From: Priapulus caudatus
Lineage: Eukaryota; Priapulida; Priapulimorpha; Priapulimorphida; Priapulidae
Reading direction: 5' to 3'
Length of the DNA stretch: 28,817 nt
NCBI RefSeq assembly: GCF_000485595.1
Contig: NW_014577928.1
Span: 27,708 to 56,524, forward strand
Shown: positions 9,423 to 18,528 of the stretch, in pieces
Layout: every line of letters begins with the position of its first letter
Numbering within the stretch: the first letter of the stretch is position 1
Position numbers and translations under genes: made by a program
Notes under the pieces: model-generated
What the model was told of the DNA's origin: nothing
Database searches by the model: none
Seen by the model: the letters and a program-made list of their open reading frames with translations, nothing else

Positions 9423-9431
9423 AGGCCAAGA

Positions 9432-9536
9432 CACACTGCAGCGACAACGACCGACCGTAACGACAAACGACAACAGTCGTGGCGACTGGCGCAGCCACAC
9501 TGCAGCGACAACGACCGACCGTAACGACAAACGACT
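9432..9536 (-). repeat. Left subterminal tandem repeat, two units
   Basis: CACACTGCAGCGACAACGAC starts at 9432 and again about 65 bp later, each time continuing CGACCGTAACGACAAACGAC. The units are inverted relative to the array at 11401-11570. Confidence 0.85.
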
Positions 9537-10533
9537 TTTCAGAAAATTAGAAACTATTGTTTCCTATGAGCCATTGCACACTGACGCGACGACGACCGGC
9601 GACAACCTCGACGACAAAAATATTTAGAAACGTTTCTATTTCCCAGCGACTTTCGCCGCGACACTTTACAAATGGCCAATCACAGCCGTTTCCATCGGCA
9701 CATGACATCGCCATCGTTCATAAAATTATTAAACAATGCTAGCCAGAAGTAGACTGCGTCCCATGCGCTACAATATCCGCACCCCTGTCAGAAACAGTGG
9801 CGGCCGCGCGAACCCACTCTAAACCAAAACGTGAAGGGCTACGCCGTTCAGCCATCAGACTGTTCGTACTAATATGCTCGTATTTAAGGGGTGAGTATTG
9901 CGACCAAAAAACAGTATTGCATATATTGCAATACGACAAATACCGTATTGCCCCAATATTCTTCCAATACGTATTGGGCGAAGTGCTAATACCATGCATG
10001 CATATAGACACAACTTATGATTGGTTTTATATCATCATATATTGTATTATATGACATTTGCATTTAATTTCTCATGTTTTTTCTTTGAGAAATCAGTAGC
10101 ACGGGCAATGTTTTCCGCTAACAACTGTCACCCGCTGTACTGAATCACACTCTCGAAAGGCACAGACGCTAGCTGGAATACACACCATACGCCTGCCGTG
10201 CTAATTTGGCATAATACCTGGATACTGAACTGGAAACTGAAACAGTTGGGCTGCTCGCTTCAGTTTGTATCGCCGCTCGCGCGCGCGCACTCAGAGTGAG
10301 CCATAGGCGATATTATTAGACTTCCTAGTGCCGTGCTCTCTTATGCTCGCGCACACGCGTCGTGCCCCACTCTGCCTGCGCAGATAGTACCGCGCAGTGC
10401 TCCATGCAGTGGATCGTTACCAGCCTAAACTGTATGGCGTCGTTGCAGGCATTGTGCTTTCGTTAATATATACGACCGCCAGTGCATAATTTTCGAGCCC
10501 ATTAACAATATACGACATAAAGGCAAGTGTTAA

Positions 10534-11132
10534 AGGGACAGTAGCCTCTAGGATTTTACTGCATACAACTGACTTACTGTATAACAATCGTCTATGCCCA
10601 CCGTATTTGTTATCCAGGATACCTAATTTAATTATTATAATTAAATTACACTCAACGCTAAGAAATTTGAACGGCGGCCATGACACCCGCCGACCGTGCT
10701 GCCACCCCGAAAAAGTTGCGTATTTGACAATTTATTTTGCACGTTACAGACCGAGGGGCTAATCACAAAAGTGCAATATATATTTATACCTAAATGCATT
10801 TAACGAACGATATTCATTTTAGGGCAAATTTATCCATATTATAACTGAAACTATATGTCGTTTATAAGATATTACAATCCTTTTGCTTTTAAATGAATAA
10901 ATAAGAAACACCCTCGGTCTGTAGCCCTTGGCTGGAAAGTGATTTTGCGCAACTTATCAGATCGTGCGCTTTGAGTGGCGCCACCGTCTTTTAAATCAAA
11001 CTGTAGTCGTTAATTTTAAAACATTTTTTTTAAATATTTCTAATGGTGATTGAACCATGAAACTTTTTATGTAGCGTAATTATAACCTAAATTAGCTGAA
11101 AATAACCCTAGAGCCCAGAGTAAACTCTCCCT
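10534..11132 (+). mobile_element. TTAA-flanked TIR element, copy 2, 599 bp
   Basis: The left end AGGGACAGTAGCCTCTAGG and right end CCTAGAGCCCAGAGTAAAC followed by TCTCCCT are imperfect inverses. Both sides have TTAA (10530-10533 and 11133-11136). TTAA duplications are typical of piggyBac-type elements, but the palindrome TTAAA/TTTAA makes the boundary ambiguous and other superfamilies remain possible. Internally, TTACAGACCGAGGGG (10744-10758) and CCCTCGGTCTGTAGC (10912-10926) form a second inverted pair. No protein is encoded. Confidence 0.65.
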
Positions 11133-11159
11133 TTAAGTAATTGTATTTCTTGTTATACC

Positions 11160-11262
11160 ACCATATCGTAAAATATCGATATCCGGAAGTTGTATCGCGA
11201 TATATCGAGTTTTCAAAATATATTGCAATATACCGATATACCGGTATATCGTTACACCCCTA
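11160..11262 (-). mobile_element. hAT-like terminal sequence
   Basis: The stretch ends CGTTACACCCCTA after repeated ATATCG and CCGGTATATCG motifs. Read on the minus strand it begins TAGGGGTGTAACGATATACC, a form I know from hAT-type non-autonomous elements. A possible partner near 9888 (AAGGGGTGAGTATTGCG) has the same layout, but I could not find a clean 8 bp duplication. Confidence 0.45.
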
Positions 11263-11400
11263 CTGCGTATATATTACTTTATTATATTATCTTTATACAT
11301 AGAGCGTTTTTACAGCAATTTATTTAAAAGCAGCAGCAGGAGTTTTTTGCCGTTTGTTCATGTGTGCCACTGGCACTGGCACTGTGGTGAGGGCTGGGTG

Positions 11401-11570
11401 AACTTTGTCGTTACGGTCGGTCGTTGTCGCTGCAGTGTGGCTGCGCCAGTCGCCGCGACTTTGTCGTTTGTGGTTACGGTCGGTCGCTGTCGCTGCAGTG
11501 TGGCTGCGCCAGTCGCCGCGACTTTGTCGTTTGTGGTTACGGTCGGTCGCTGTCGCTGCAGTGTGTCTTG
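11401..11570 (+). repeat. Right subterminal tandem repeat, three units
   Basis: TTACGGTCGGTCG occurs at 11411, 11474 and 11537, a 63 bp period. Each unit also contains TGTCGCTGCAGTGTG, and the first two also have GCTGCGCCAGTCGCCGCGAC. All six frames stay partly open because the unit is a multiple of three and GC-rich, so the long ORFs here are repeat artefacts. Confidence 0.9.
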
Positions 11571-11577
11571 GCCTTTA

Positions 11578-11701
11578 CTGGGGTCTGCGTCGGCTCGGAC
11601 TAATGCACCCCTACCACTACAATCTCCCACTGCCATTGTCATTGTCAGTATCAGGAACTAGGTAGAGTAAATTGCTTTCTATATAAGCAGGGATTGTCTA
11701 G
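11578..11701. other. Short spacer without features
   Basis: About 120 bp separate the Harbinger-type element from the inverted repeat around the reverse transcriptase. It contains no gene. Confidence 0.3.
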
Positions 11702-13835
11702 TATAGGGGTATTCTAACCCTAGCAATACCGTTTGTTGGAGCTATCACTCAGCGTGATACAATTGTATGCACACCTACGAATACTTCTATTAGTATTACT
11801 ACAAGTACATGTTACAATAATTACTAGTAGTAGTAGTAGTAGTAGTAACCTGGATAAACAGCTTCTGCAAAACTACACACCGATTAACTTAACGAGCAAC
11901 GTGAGTAAGTTATTTATGGGAATTATTAGAGATCGTCTGGAAAAAATGTTAGAAGACTCAAATATTTTGGGAGAGTTACAGAATGGATTCAGGAGGGATC
12001 GGCGCACGGGGGATAATATATTTATAATAATGCAATGCATTCAGCAGGCGAAACATGCAAGAAATCCATTATACCTTGCATTCTTGGACTTTAAGAAAGC
12101 TTATGACTGGGTGGATAGGAATAAATTACTAAGGGAACTAAGAAGAATAGGTTTGGGTAATGGGTTCGTTAAGCTAGTGGAGTCTATGTACAAGAACAAT
12201 GAATCAAAGATAAGGCTGGGACTGTTTGAATCGGATTGGATAGCATCTAATGTAGGTCTGAAGCAGGGTTGCCTTTTATCACCAATCCTGTTCGCATTGT
12301 TTATCAATGAATTGTCTACTAGGCTCGTAACAAATGCAAATGGATTATGCATTGGAGGAGATAGCTTTCCAGGGATGTTATACACGGATGATGTGGTTCT
12401 GCTAGCATAGAATAGGAGTAAAATGGAAAGTATGTTGAGCATTGCCGGAGACTTTGCAGAAAATTTTGGAATGGTTTTTGGAGAAAAGAAATCCCAAATC
12501 ATGATTCTCAATAAGCCGATAGAGGAGCAACAGGGTGTCTGGAAACTGGGGGCAATGAATTTGCAGCAAGTATCTGAATACACTTACCTGGGGGTAAAGC
12601 TTAGTGACAATATCGAAAACTGCTTACAACAGCATGAGGATGATATACGGAAAAAACAAGAAAATACAGGGGAGCAATAGCTTCAAAGGCATTCTATAGT
12701 TTCAATAGATATTGGGTGGGTAGGGAGCTTTGGAAAGCAGTTGCAGTGCCTGCGCTGACGTATACAAATGAAGCCCTAGTATTTAAAGTTAAAAAACGAG
12801 GAACGTCCACGCTCCAGGCACTAGACAGGACGCAAAACCAGCTGGGAAGGGAGTTACTAGGGGCACCCTCGTAGGTGGGACTGGAGAGTATTAGAGGGGA
12901 GATGGGATGGTCAACTTTTGAAGAGAGAGAGGCGAAAAGTAAAATTAAATATTGGGGCAGGATAAAATATATGAATAATGAATGTAAATGTAAACAGATA
13001 GCAGAAGCAATGGAATTGGGCAAATTCAGATCAGACTGGCGGAGGAGAACTAGGTTCCTCATAACAAAGTTTGACTCGGATAGGAGTCTAGACGAAGGTT
13101 TAACGGGGGCAGGGGTATTAAAGAATGGAATGTTAGAGTGGAAAGAGCAATTAAATAGAGTGGTACTACCGTCTGGAAAAAAAGGATAGAAAACAAGAGT
13201 TCGCTAGGTATGTATAAAGAAAAAAAGATGCCTGGTAAAGAGTCCTTTTATGATAAGTCTTGGGAGTAGCCTGCTGTTTGAATGCAGGGCGGGTTGCTTG
13301 CCACTGAATAAACGAACTAGACACTGGGGAGGCGAAGATAAATGTTTAATTTGTGGGAGAGGAGAGTTGGAGACCCTGGAGCACTTTTTACTGGAATGTC
13401 CTGGATATGAAAACCATAGAAAAAGTATTTTTTAATATGATTAAACGTACTAGAACAGGTTTGGAGACAACAGAAACCTCACATGACATGCAGGAGGAGC
13501 TCTTGAAATCTCTCCTGGGTTTTAGGGTCGGCAACAGCCTTATTGGTAATATTACTATAGTTCAGCTTACTAAACAGTACCTGGAGATACTTTGGGGAGC
13601 TAGATCAGCTGCACTCACAAACCTATAAGGGGACACGTAATGAATTTTCTCTTTCCTTTTTTTAATTCTTTGCAGGGAAATACCGATCTAAAGGTTCCCA
13701 GTTATACATACATACATACAGTACTAGTATTAGTATTAGCACTACTGCCACTACTCACTAGTACTAGTACTAGTAACTACTACTAGACTACTATAGCTCC
13801 AACAAACGGTATTGCTAGGGTTAGAATACCCTATA
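11702..13835. mobile_element. 2.1 kb unit bounded by 44 bp inverted repeats and containing a reverse transcriptase
   Basis: Left arm 11702-11745 (containing CTAACCCTAGCAATACCGTT) and right arm 13793-13835 are inverse copies differing by a single base. Both arms continue into TAG/TAC-rich simple sequence (11788-11850 and 13716-13792). A third, diverged copy of the right arm is at 13974-14012. The enclosed sequence is a degraded non-LTR reverse transcriptase. Non-LTR elements do not normally have inverted ends, so the likeliest history is a retroelement inserted into a foldback-type repeat. Confidence 0.65.
11851..13715 (+). pseudogene. Non-LTR retrotransposon reverse transcriptase, 5'-truncated and broken
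   Basis: The reading begins in the RT fingers region (LLQNYTPINLTSNVSKLF) and continues with FLDFKKAYDWVDRNKLL, LKQGCLLSPILFALFINEL and the catalytic box LYTDDVVLLA (12381-12407), where the usual A of YADD is T. This is a non-LTR type polymerase domain. The C-terminal part has CLICGRGELETLEHFLLEC (13345-13401), a Cys/His knuckle seen at the ends of such ORF2 proteins. No endonuclease or ORF1 is present, as expected for 5' truncation. The frame is broken by in-frame TAG codons at 12408 and 12872 and by frameshifts near 12650-12690, 13180, 13250 and 13425. The frame ends at about 13627. The 3' sequence ends in (ATAC)n (13702-13720). It cannot make an active enzyme. The exact clade (Jockey, CR1, L2 or RTE-like) cannot be set by eye. 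Confidence 0.85.
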
Positions 13836-13973
13836 TTGACGTTAGTCACACAGCCTGGTCGGGTTACTAGACCAAGTACTAGTACTACTACTACTAGTTA
13901 CTACTATAGTACTACAGCTACTAGTACTACTAATAATACTATATAGTATAGTACTAGAGCTAGTACTACTACT
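13716..13973. repeat. Degenerate TAC/TAG simple repeats
   Basis: Irregular ACTAGTACTAGTAC and TACTACTAC runs occupy this stretch apart from the embedded inverted-repeat arm at 13793-13835. ORFs here, including a hydrophobic Val/Leu-rich one on the minus strand, are produced by the repeat. Confidence 0.7.
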
Positions 13974-14012
13974 AGCTCCAAGAAACGGTCTTTGCTAAGG
14001 TTAGAAGACCTG
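13974..14012 (-). repeat. Third, diverged copy of the inverted-repeat arm
   Basis: AGCTCCAAGAAACGGTCTTT followed by GCTAAGGTTAGAAGACC matches 13795-13832 with several substitutions, in the same orientation. It shows that the arm is part of a repeat that existed before the present 2.1 kb unit. Confidence 0.65.
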
Positions 14013-14610
14013 TGTAAACACAATTTGTTGTGTAGTCGAGTAAACAACAGTTTATGGGGACACGACCATCTCTGTTGACCTGTGACGCAAGCATTCCCAA
14101 TACGCATAGCGAGCGCTGACGTGTTAACGGGAAAAATAATCGCGAATGCTATGTATATAGCCTCGTTGCGCCATCTATCACACGCCATATGTACTGCACT
14201 GATGTACACTGATGTCAACAAAAAAGTCAAACTCGGTTTTTTACAGGAAACAGCGCGCCGAGTAGCCAAAAATTTTGTACGTGCACTTCGAGGAAATGTC
14301 TAGCTACCTGGGTAGTGAAACCCGTTGTGCAATGGGCAGAACTGCTCAATGGACCGATTGCAGAGTTTCTGCGTATATAGTGGACCTGTAACGTAGTAAC
14401 GTGGAATAGGTGCAGCGTAGTTGTGTTAGTGTGCCACTACGCGGCGTTTTTCCCACTTCGCGCGGATATCCGGGCTGCCAATTGTCCAGAATAAACTATG
14501 GTAGATGATAGTAATAGCGCAAACTGACGGGAACACTTCACGGAAGCCTATGTAGGTTACAGATCAAATATTATTATTATTATTATTTTTTTTTTAATTT
14601 TTAATTTTTT
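14013..14610. other. Unassigned sequence
   Basis: No exon with credible borders or known repeat end was found. It ends in an AT/T-rich run (ATTATTATT and T-runs, 14570-14610). Confidence 0.3.
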
Positions 14611-15272
14611 ACTTTTTTATTTTAATGTCTTTTATCTTTGCTTACTTTTAATTTCTTATTTTTTTTTATTGTTTGGGATTAGATGGCATGCGATGGCATG
14701 GCATGAGATGGGATGGGATGCGGTGTGATGGGATGGCATGGCATCAGATGTCATTGGATGGCATGGGATGCGATGAGATGGGATGGGATGGGATATGGGA
14801 TGGGATGGCATGGAATGGGATGGATGGATGGATGCATAGATAGATAGATAGTTAGATTTTTGGGGGTATTTTCCTTTCAACCAAGCGGTCATTAACAGAG
14901 TAACGGCACAGATTTCCCCGGGCAACGCCGGGTATCCCGCTACCTTTTTTATTTTAATGTCTTTTATCTTTTCATTTCTTATTATTTTTTACTGTTTGGC
15001 ATGGGATGGCATGGCATGGCATGGGATGGGATGGGATGGGATAGCATGGGATGGGATGGAATGCGGTGGGATGGGATGGGATGGCATGGCATGGGATGGG
15101 ATGGGATGGGATGCGGTGCGATGGGATGGCATGGAATGGGATGGATGGATGGATGCATGGATGGATGCATGGATAGATAGTTAGATTTTTTGGGGTATTT
15201 TCCTTTCAACCAAGCGGTCACCAACTGAGTAACGCCACTGATTTCCCTGGGCAACGCCGGGTATCCCGCTAG
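14611..15272 (+). repeat. Two tandem 331 bp units with a GGATG minisatellite core
   Basis: Each unit (14611-14941 and 14942-15272) starts TTTTATTTTAATGTC, then carries an irregular GGATGGCATG/GGGATGGGAT array, then ATGGATGGATGCAT with ATAGATAG. It ends with a common tail: TTTTCCTTTCAACCAAGCGG, a CGGGCAACGCCGGG-type block (first base T in unit 2) and TATCCCGCTA. The tail is about 95 percent identical between units. The repeated WDGM/WHGM-like peptides encoded here come from the minisatellite and are not genes. Confidence 0.85.
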
Positions 15273-15468
15273 TGTTGTATATAAAAACCAATTTGAAGTT
15301 TTTGCTGAAGACTAAGACACTAAATAACTAGAAACGAGCAGTTGTCGCCAACTACATGTATCCCCCGTGATCTAGTATGAATGGAATATCTCTGTAAGGA
15401 CATAGAAGGCAGGTAAAGTTAAATAAGTCACACAGACAATGGTTTGTTAGACAACTGGTCTGCCTCAG

Positions 15469-16533
15469 ATGTGCAAGTATATGGAATCTGGTTACCCTAG
15501 GAGGCCGAAGAGGAAATGTAAGTGGACGGTCAAGGTCAAACTAAGGTCAAGGGCAGTGGTGGTTTTGGTATGCGACAGACCTTCTCCCCAAGATGTGTAA
15601 GCATACCAAGTTTGGTCGCGCTAGGTCAATTAGGGGCTGAATTAGAGAGCGGAAGGGAAATATGATCAAGGTCATGCTTTACGCATCTCTGCGGCGGCAG
15701 CAGCGCGACGAGGCCAAATCCATAGTTTCGTTTGATTATGACAATGATTATAGTCTTGTTTTTATATGCCTCCTCTGTTCTGTTAGTTATTTTTGTGCAC
15801 CACCTAGCGACACTTAGCATCATTAACGATTTTAAAATGGCATGAATTTAAGCTATTGCTTCTTACGAGTTTCAGTGGCCGTCTATGGAAACGAAACATG
15901 CAAGATGCTGTGTAGAGCGCCACCTGGCCACGGTAGATACACGTGCTGCACAGATGACAAGCATGTTCGGGAAACAGCCTGCGAACAGCTTCCAAATAAC
16001 AAGCTCAGCATCGTTCACTTGTCCGGCGTCGGACAAGCAACCGGAAACAAATTGAAGGTGGAAGCATAATGCTCAAACCCTCTAATGATTAATGGGAAAA
16101 CTATAAATTTTGTATTGCCCAAGTACTATAGTGGCATGATCAAGTCCCCTGATAGCAAACCTGTACAATTTTTGTACGCTTAAAACTATGTAAGGGTCGC
16201 TCAAGGGAAGCCAGGAAAGTGTTCTTTATAGACAGGTGAAATGTCCATTAATGCAGGTTAGACTTTCTAGTATACGTTCGAATGTGCCACTCTTGCGCGG
16301 TCCTCCTAACAGTCAAAGTGTACAATTTATGTAGTAGGTATGTACTAAAGCATGAGCCTTTACTCTTTCAGTGTTCTATTGAGAGGCTTGACAAGAGAAT
16401 CGCAAAGCTGACGAAGGCGTGTGCTGACAAGGCCCTTCACATAGTTGTGCTTGCTGGGTCCCGTGATCCCAACAACATGAAGACTACTAACGGGCTGTGT
16501 CTCATTAAAGTCAAGAAGCCTGCCCATCTCTAG
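15469..16533 (+). CDS. 3' part of a split gene, three exons, product not recognised
   Basis: Proposed exons are 15469-15517, 15876-16057 and 16372-16533. Acceptors CTGGTCTGCCTCAG, CTTACGAGTTTCAG and CTTTACTCTTTCAG are good. The first donor AAAT/GTAAGT is strong and the second AAG/GTGGAA is weak. Phases fit: exon 1 leaves one base and exon 2 supplies two; exon 2 ends on a full codon and exon 3 begins on one. The product tail is ~131 residues: MCKYMESGYPRRPKRK (basic, possible nuclear signal), a Cys-rich part, then ACEQLPNNKLSIVHLSG, a Lys-rich segment, HIVVLAGSRDPNN and a final GLCLIKVKKPAHL before TAG. The alternation of beta-like strands (LSIVHL, HIVVLAG, LCLIKV) suggests a small alpha/beta domain. 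It faintly recalls the C-terminal tails of REXO5-type RNA exonucleases, but this is from memory and unverified. No AATAAA is seen just downstream. Intron 1 contains a dispersed repeat. Upstream exons are not identified. Confidence 0.5.
15533..15676 (-). repeat. Inverted copy of the ~140 bp repeat
   Basis: On the minus strand it reads as the unit at 3442-3684, including CACATCTTGGGGAGAAGGT and the CCTTCCGCTCT block. It lies in the first intron of the gene candidate at 15469-16533. Confidence 0.75.
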
Positions 16534-17841
16534 TGGTGTTGTGCAGGTATACAAGGGGGTGGGGTGTAGGTTTCTGTACAGTATGATTGTATAAAAGACT
16601 ACATAACATACAAGAGCGAGTTAAGTTTGTATCGTCAAATTTCATGATTTATTTACGAATAATTTAACACTACTATACGGTTGAACTGTTTCGTGAAGAG
16701 ATGCTAGGCGCACGTCTCTGAAGTGTAGACACCGATCTAATCTTGGCAAAGTGGAACCTTAACCACGTGATAATACTAGGAGATTTACTTTGGTACAATT
16801 TGCATCTTGCCACGAGACCTTTTCCCTGCATCCGAATACAGTTACAAAATACTGGCATAGAATAGGTCAATGGCGTTTCTCTGCTGCGTTTGTTTCTTAC
16901 AAAATAATAGGTGCACGCACATTACTATAAAAGGCACACTATCTGCTGCTCATTAAAAGCGTGATTTCTAGTGATGCAGTCTCGTGGTAGTTCCTCTCAT
17001 GTGCAGGCAGCCCAAAGAGTTAGCTTCTTAACATAATGTGACCTTGAGATGAAATTCAGGGACTTTAGGATAGGAAATTAACATGCAATTGGTTCTCCGT
17101 AGTTTTACTTTCTCACCCAACAAAGCACTGTGAAAATGAGCTCTTCCACTGGTGAAACAACCCCTCACAATGATCATTGCAAACGTGCATCTGAACTAGT
17201 AGCAACAGTCTCTCTCGCAGCACTCACACAACAATCCTTAATATACAGACTTAATATTTACATCTACGGTTTAAAATCATCAATACAATTTTGGTACTAT
17301 GTCACAGTGCATTATCGGAGAGTAATTAAGTACAATGCTCTTAACGTGATAGCAGTCAGAAGTCATATGACTCATCGCGAAGTGTAACATAGGTGTACCC
17401 CTCACTCTGGCACTAAATATAGTGTATCTGTGACAAAACTGCACTTGGCAGCATACATCACCAGTTTAATTTGCTACCAAAATGTTTCAGCATAGAAACT
17501 ATACATACGTGATGGCTACATGATACATAAATGTACACTTACTGTTTTAAATACAAGCGGTTAAATGGTTATGACTAGAAATACATTATATTTATCCTAC
17601 TAATATTACATGCTGCAAGAAGTAGTGGGTATCACTGCCTTATCATTTTAATTATTTGAAGTTTACCTTTTCATGAAACTACAAGGTTTTTTGAGAGGGG
17701 TCTGATGACTGAGAAGTATATAATTGCCGAGTAGTTGCAAGACTACAGTTTGAGTGCATGCTACTTGCATTTATTGTGTCTATGCATTATCTTATACTAC
17801 AACTTAAAAGCGATAGGGTATTAATGCAAGTATCCTGGTCG
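16534..17841. other. Unassigned AT-rich sequence downstream of the gene candidate
   Basis: The start would be the 3' untranslated region of the upstream gene candidate. The open stretches at 17130-17387 and 17758-17940 are short and have no recognisable motif or splice borders, so I do not call them. Confidence 0.3.
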
Positions 17842-18528
17842 TATTATATCAGGAGTGTATGTAATAATATGTATGACATGATCAAAGCACAAAAAATTAA
17901 ACATTTCCATGCCATAATTTACCTATGCTTTATTACGTGAAATCCAATAAAAATGACATCAGAACTAGCATTGTACATCCAACTTGCCCTCACACTACTT
18001 TGTTTCGATACCTCTTCTTACTATGTATTTCTCGCGAGGTCACATTGTAAAAACTGCCAAAATGTCGCCAAAACGAAAGCTTATTACGGATTATTTTATA
18101 TAACCATGTCATACAATATCTTTTTATCTGCACTGCGCGCTGTGGCGTGGGTCAGCCAGCGGTCAGAGCCCGCTACTAGTTTGCGAGTTGCAAATCGCTG
18201 CTGAACTCCACCAACAGGTGTCGCAGAGCGAGCTGCCTCTTGTTCCCGCAATCGAGAGGAAATAATCCTTGAATAAACCTAAACCAATTTACCACGTCAA
18301 TGACCAAAACCATGTCTGACGTTCGAAGCTATAACTACATAATAAGAAGAGGTATCAAATGCAAAGTAAAGTGTGAGGGCAAGTTGGATGTACAACGCTA
18401 CTTCTGATGTCAGGTTTATTGGGTTTTGCGTAATAAATGGTAGGTAAATAAGGGCATGGAAATGTTAAATTTCTTGTATTTTCAGCGAGTCATACTTCTC
18501 TATTATTATGCACTGCTGATTATATAAC
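17842..18528. repeat. Large inverted repeat with ~190 bp arms
   Basis: Left arm 17842-18031 and right arm 18333-18528 are inverse copies at roughly 80-85 percent identity, sharing GTACATCCAACTTGCCCTCA, GATACCTCTTCTTA, AACATTTCCATGCC and TGACATCAGAA. The 300 bp centre has an ATG at 18062 opening a short frame MSPKRKLITDYF that stops after 14 codons. Such a KRK-ITDYF start is common in transposase-related (ZBED/hAT-like) proteins. A tRNA-like stretch lies at 18142-18212. It is probably a foldback element or a head-to-head pair of transposon 5' ends. Confidence 0.65.

Larger units (their letters stand above)
9423..11574. mobile_element. Large non-autonomous element with long TIRs and TTA target duplication (PIF/Harbinger-like)
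   Basis: The left end AGGCCAAGACACACTGCAGC matches the inverse of the right end GCTGCAGTGTGTCTTGGCCT, and the match continues for about 50 bp with two mismatches. Both ends are flanked by TTA (9420-9422 and 11575-11577), consistent with the 3 bp PIF/Harbinger duplication. The TIRs are lengthened by tandem units of 63-65 bp, two at the left and three at the right. The interior has no transposase reading frame. It includes a TTAA-flanked element at 10534-11132 and hAT-like terminal sequence near 11160-11262. The superfamily call rests on the duplication length and end style only. Confidence 0.7.

Noticed and set aside
9888-11262. A complete hAT element from AAGGGGTGAG to CACCCCTA
   Set aside because: The two ends have similar layout, but the flanking 8 bp do not match (TCGTATTT versus CTGCGTAT). 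Only the right end is reported.
11347-11665. Overlapping ORFs with repeated VVTVGRCRCSVAAPVA-like units
   Set aside because: They come from the 63 bp subterminal repeat, which is a multiple of three, and are open in several frames.
12381-12407. A functional retrotransposon polymerase
   Set aside because: The catalytic box survives as YTDD, but it is followed at once by a stop codon, with another stop and several frameshifts downstream and no endonuclease.
14656-15254. Repetitive peptides rich in Trp/Asp/Gly/Met or His/Pro/Ser
   Set aside because: Translations of the GGATG minisatellite; no start context or domain.
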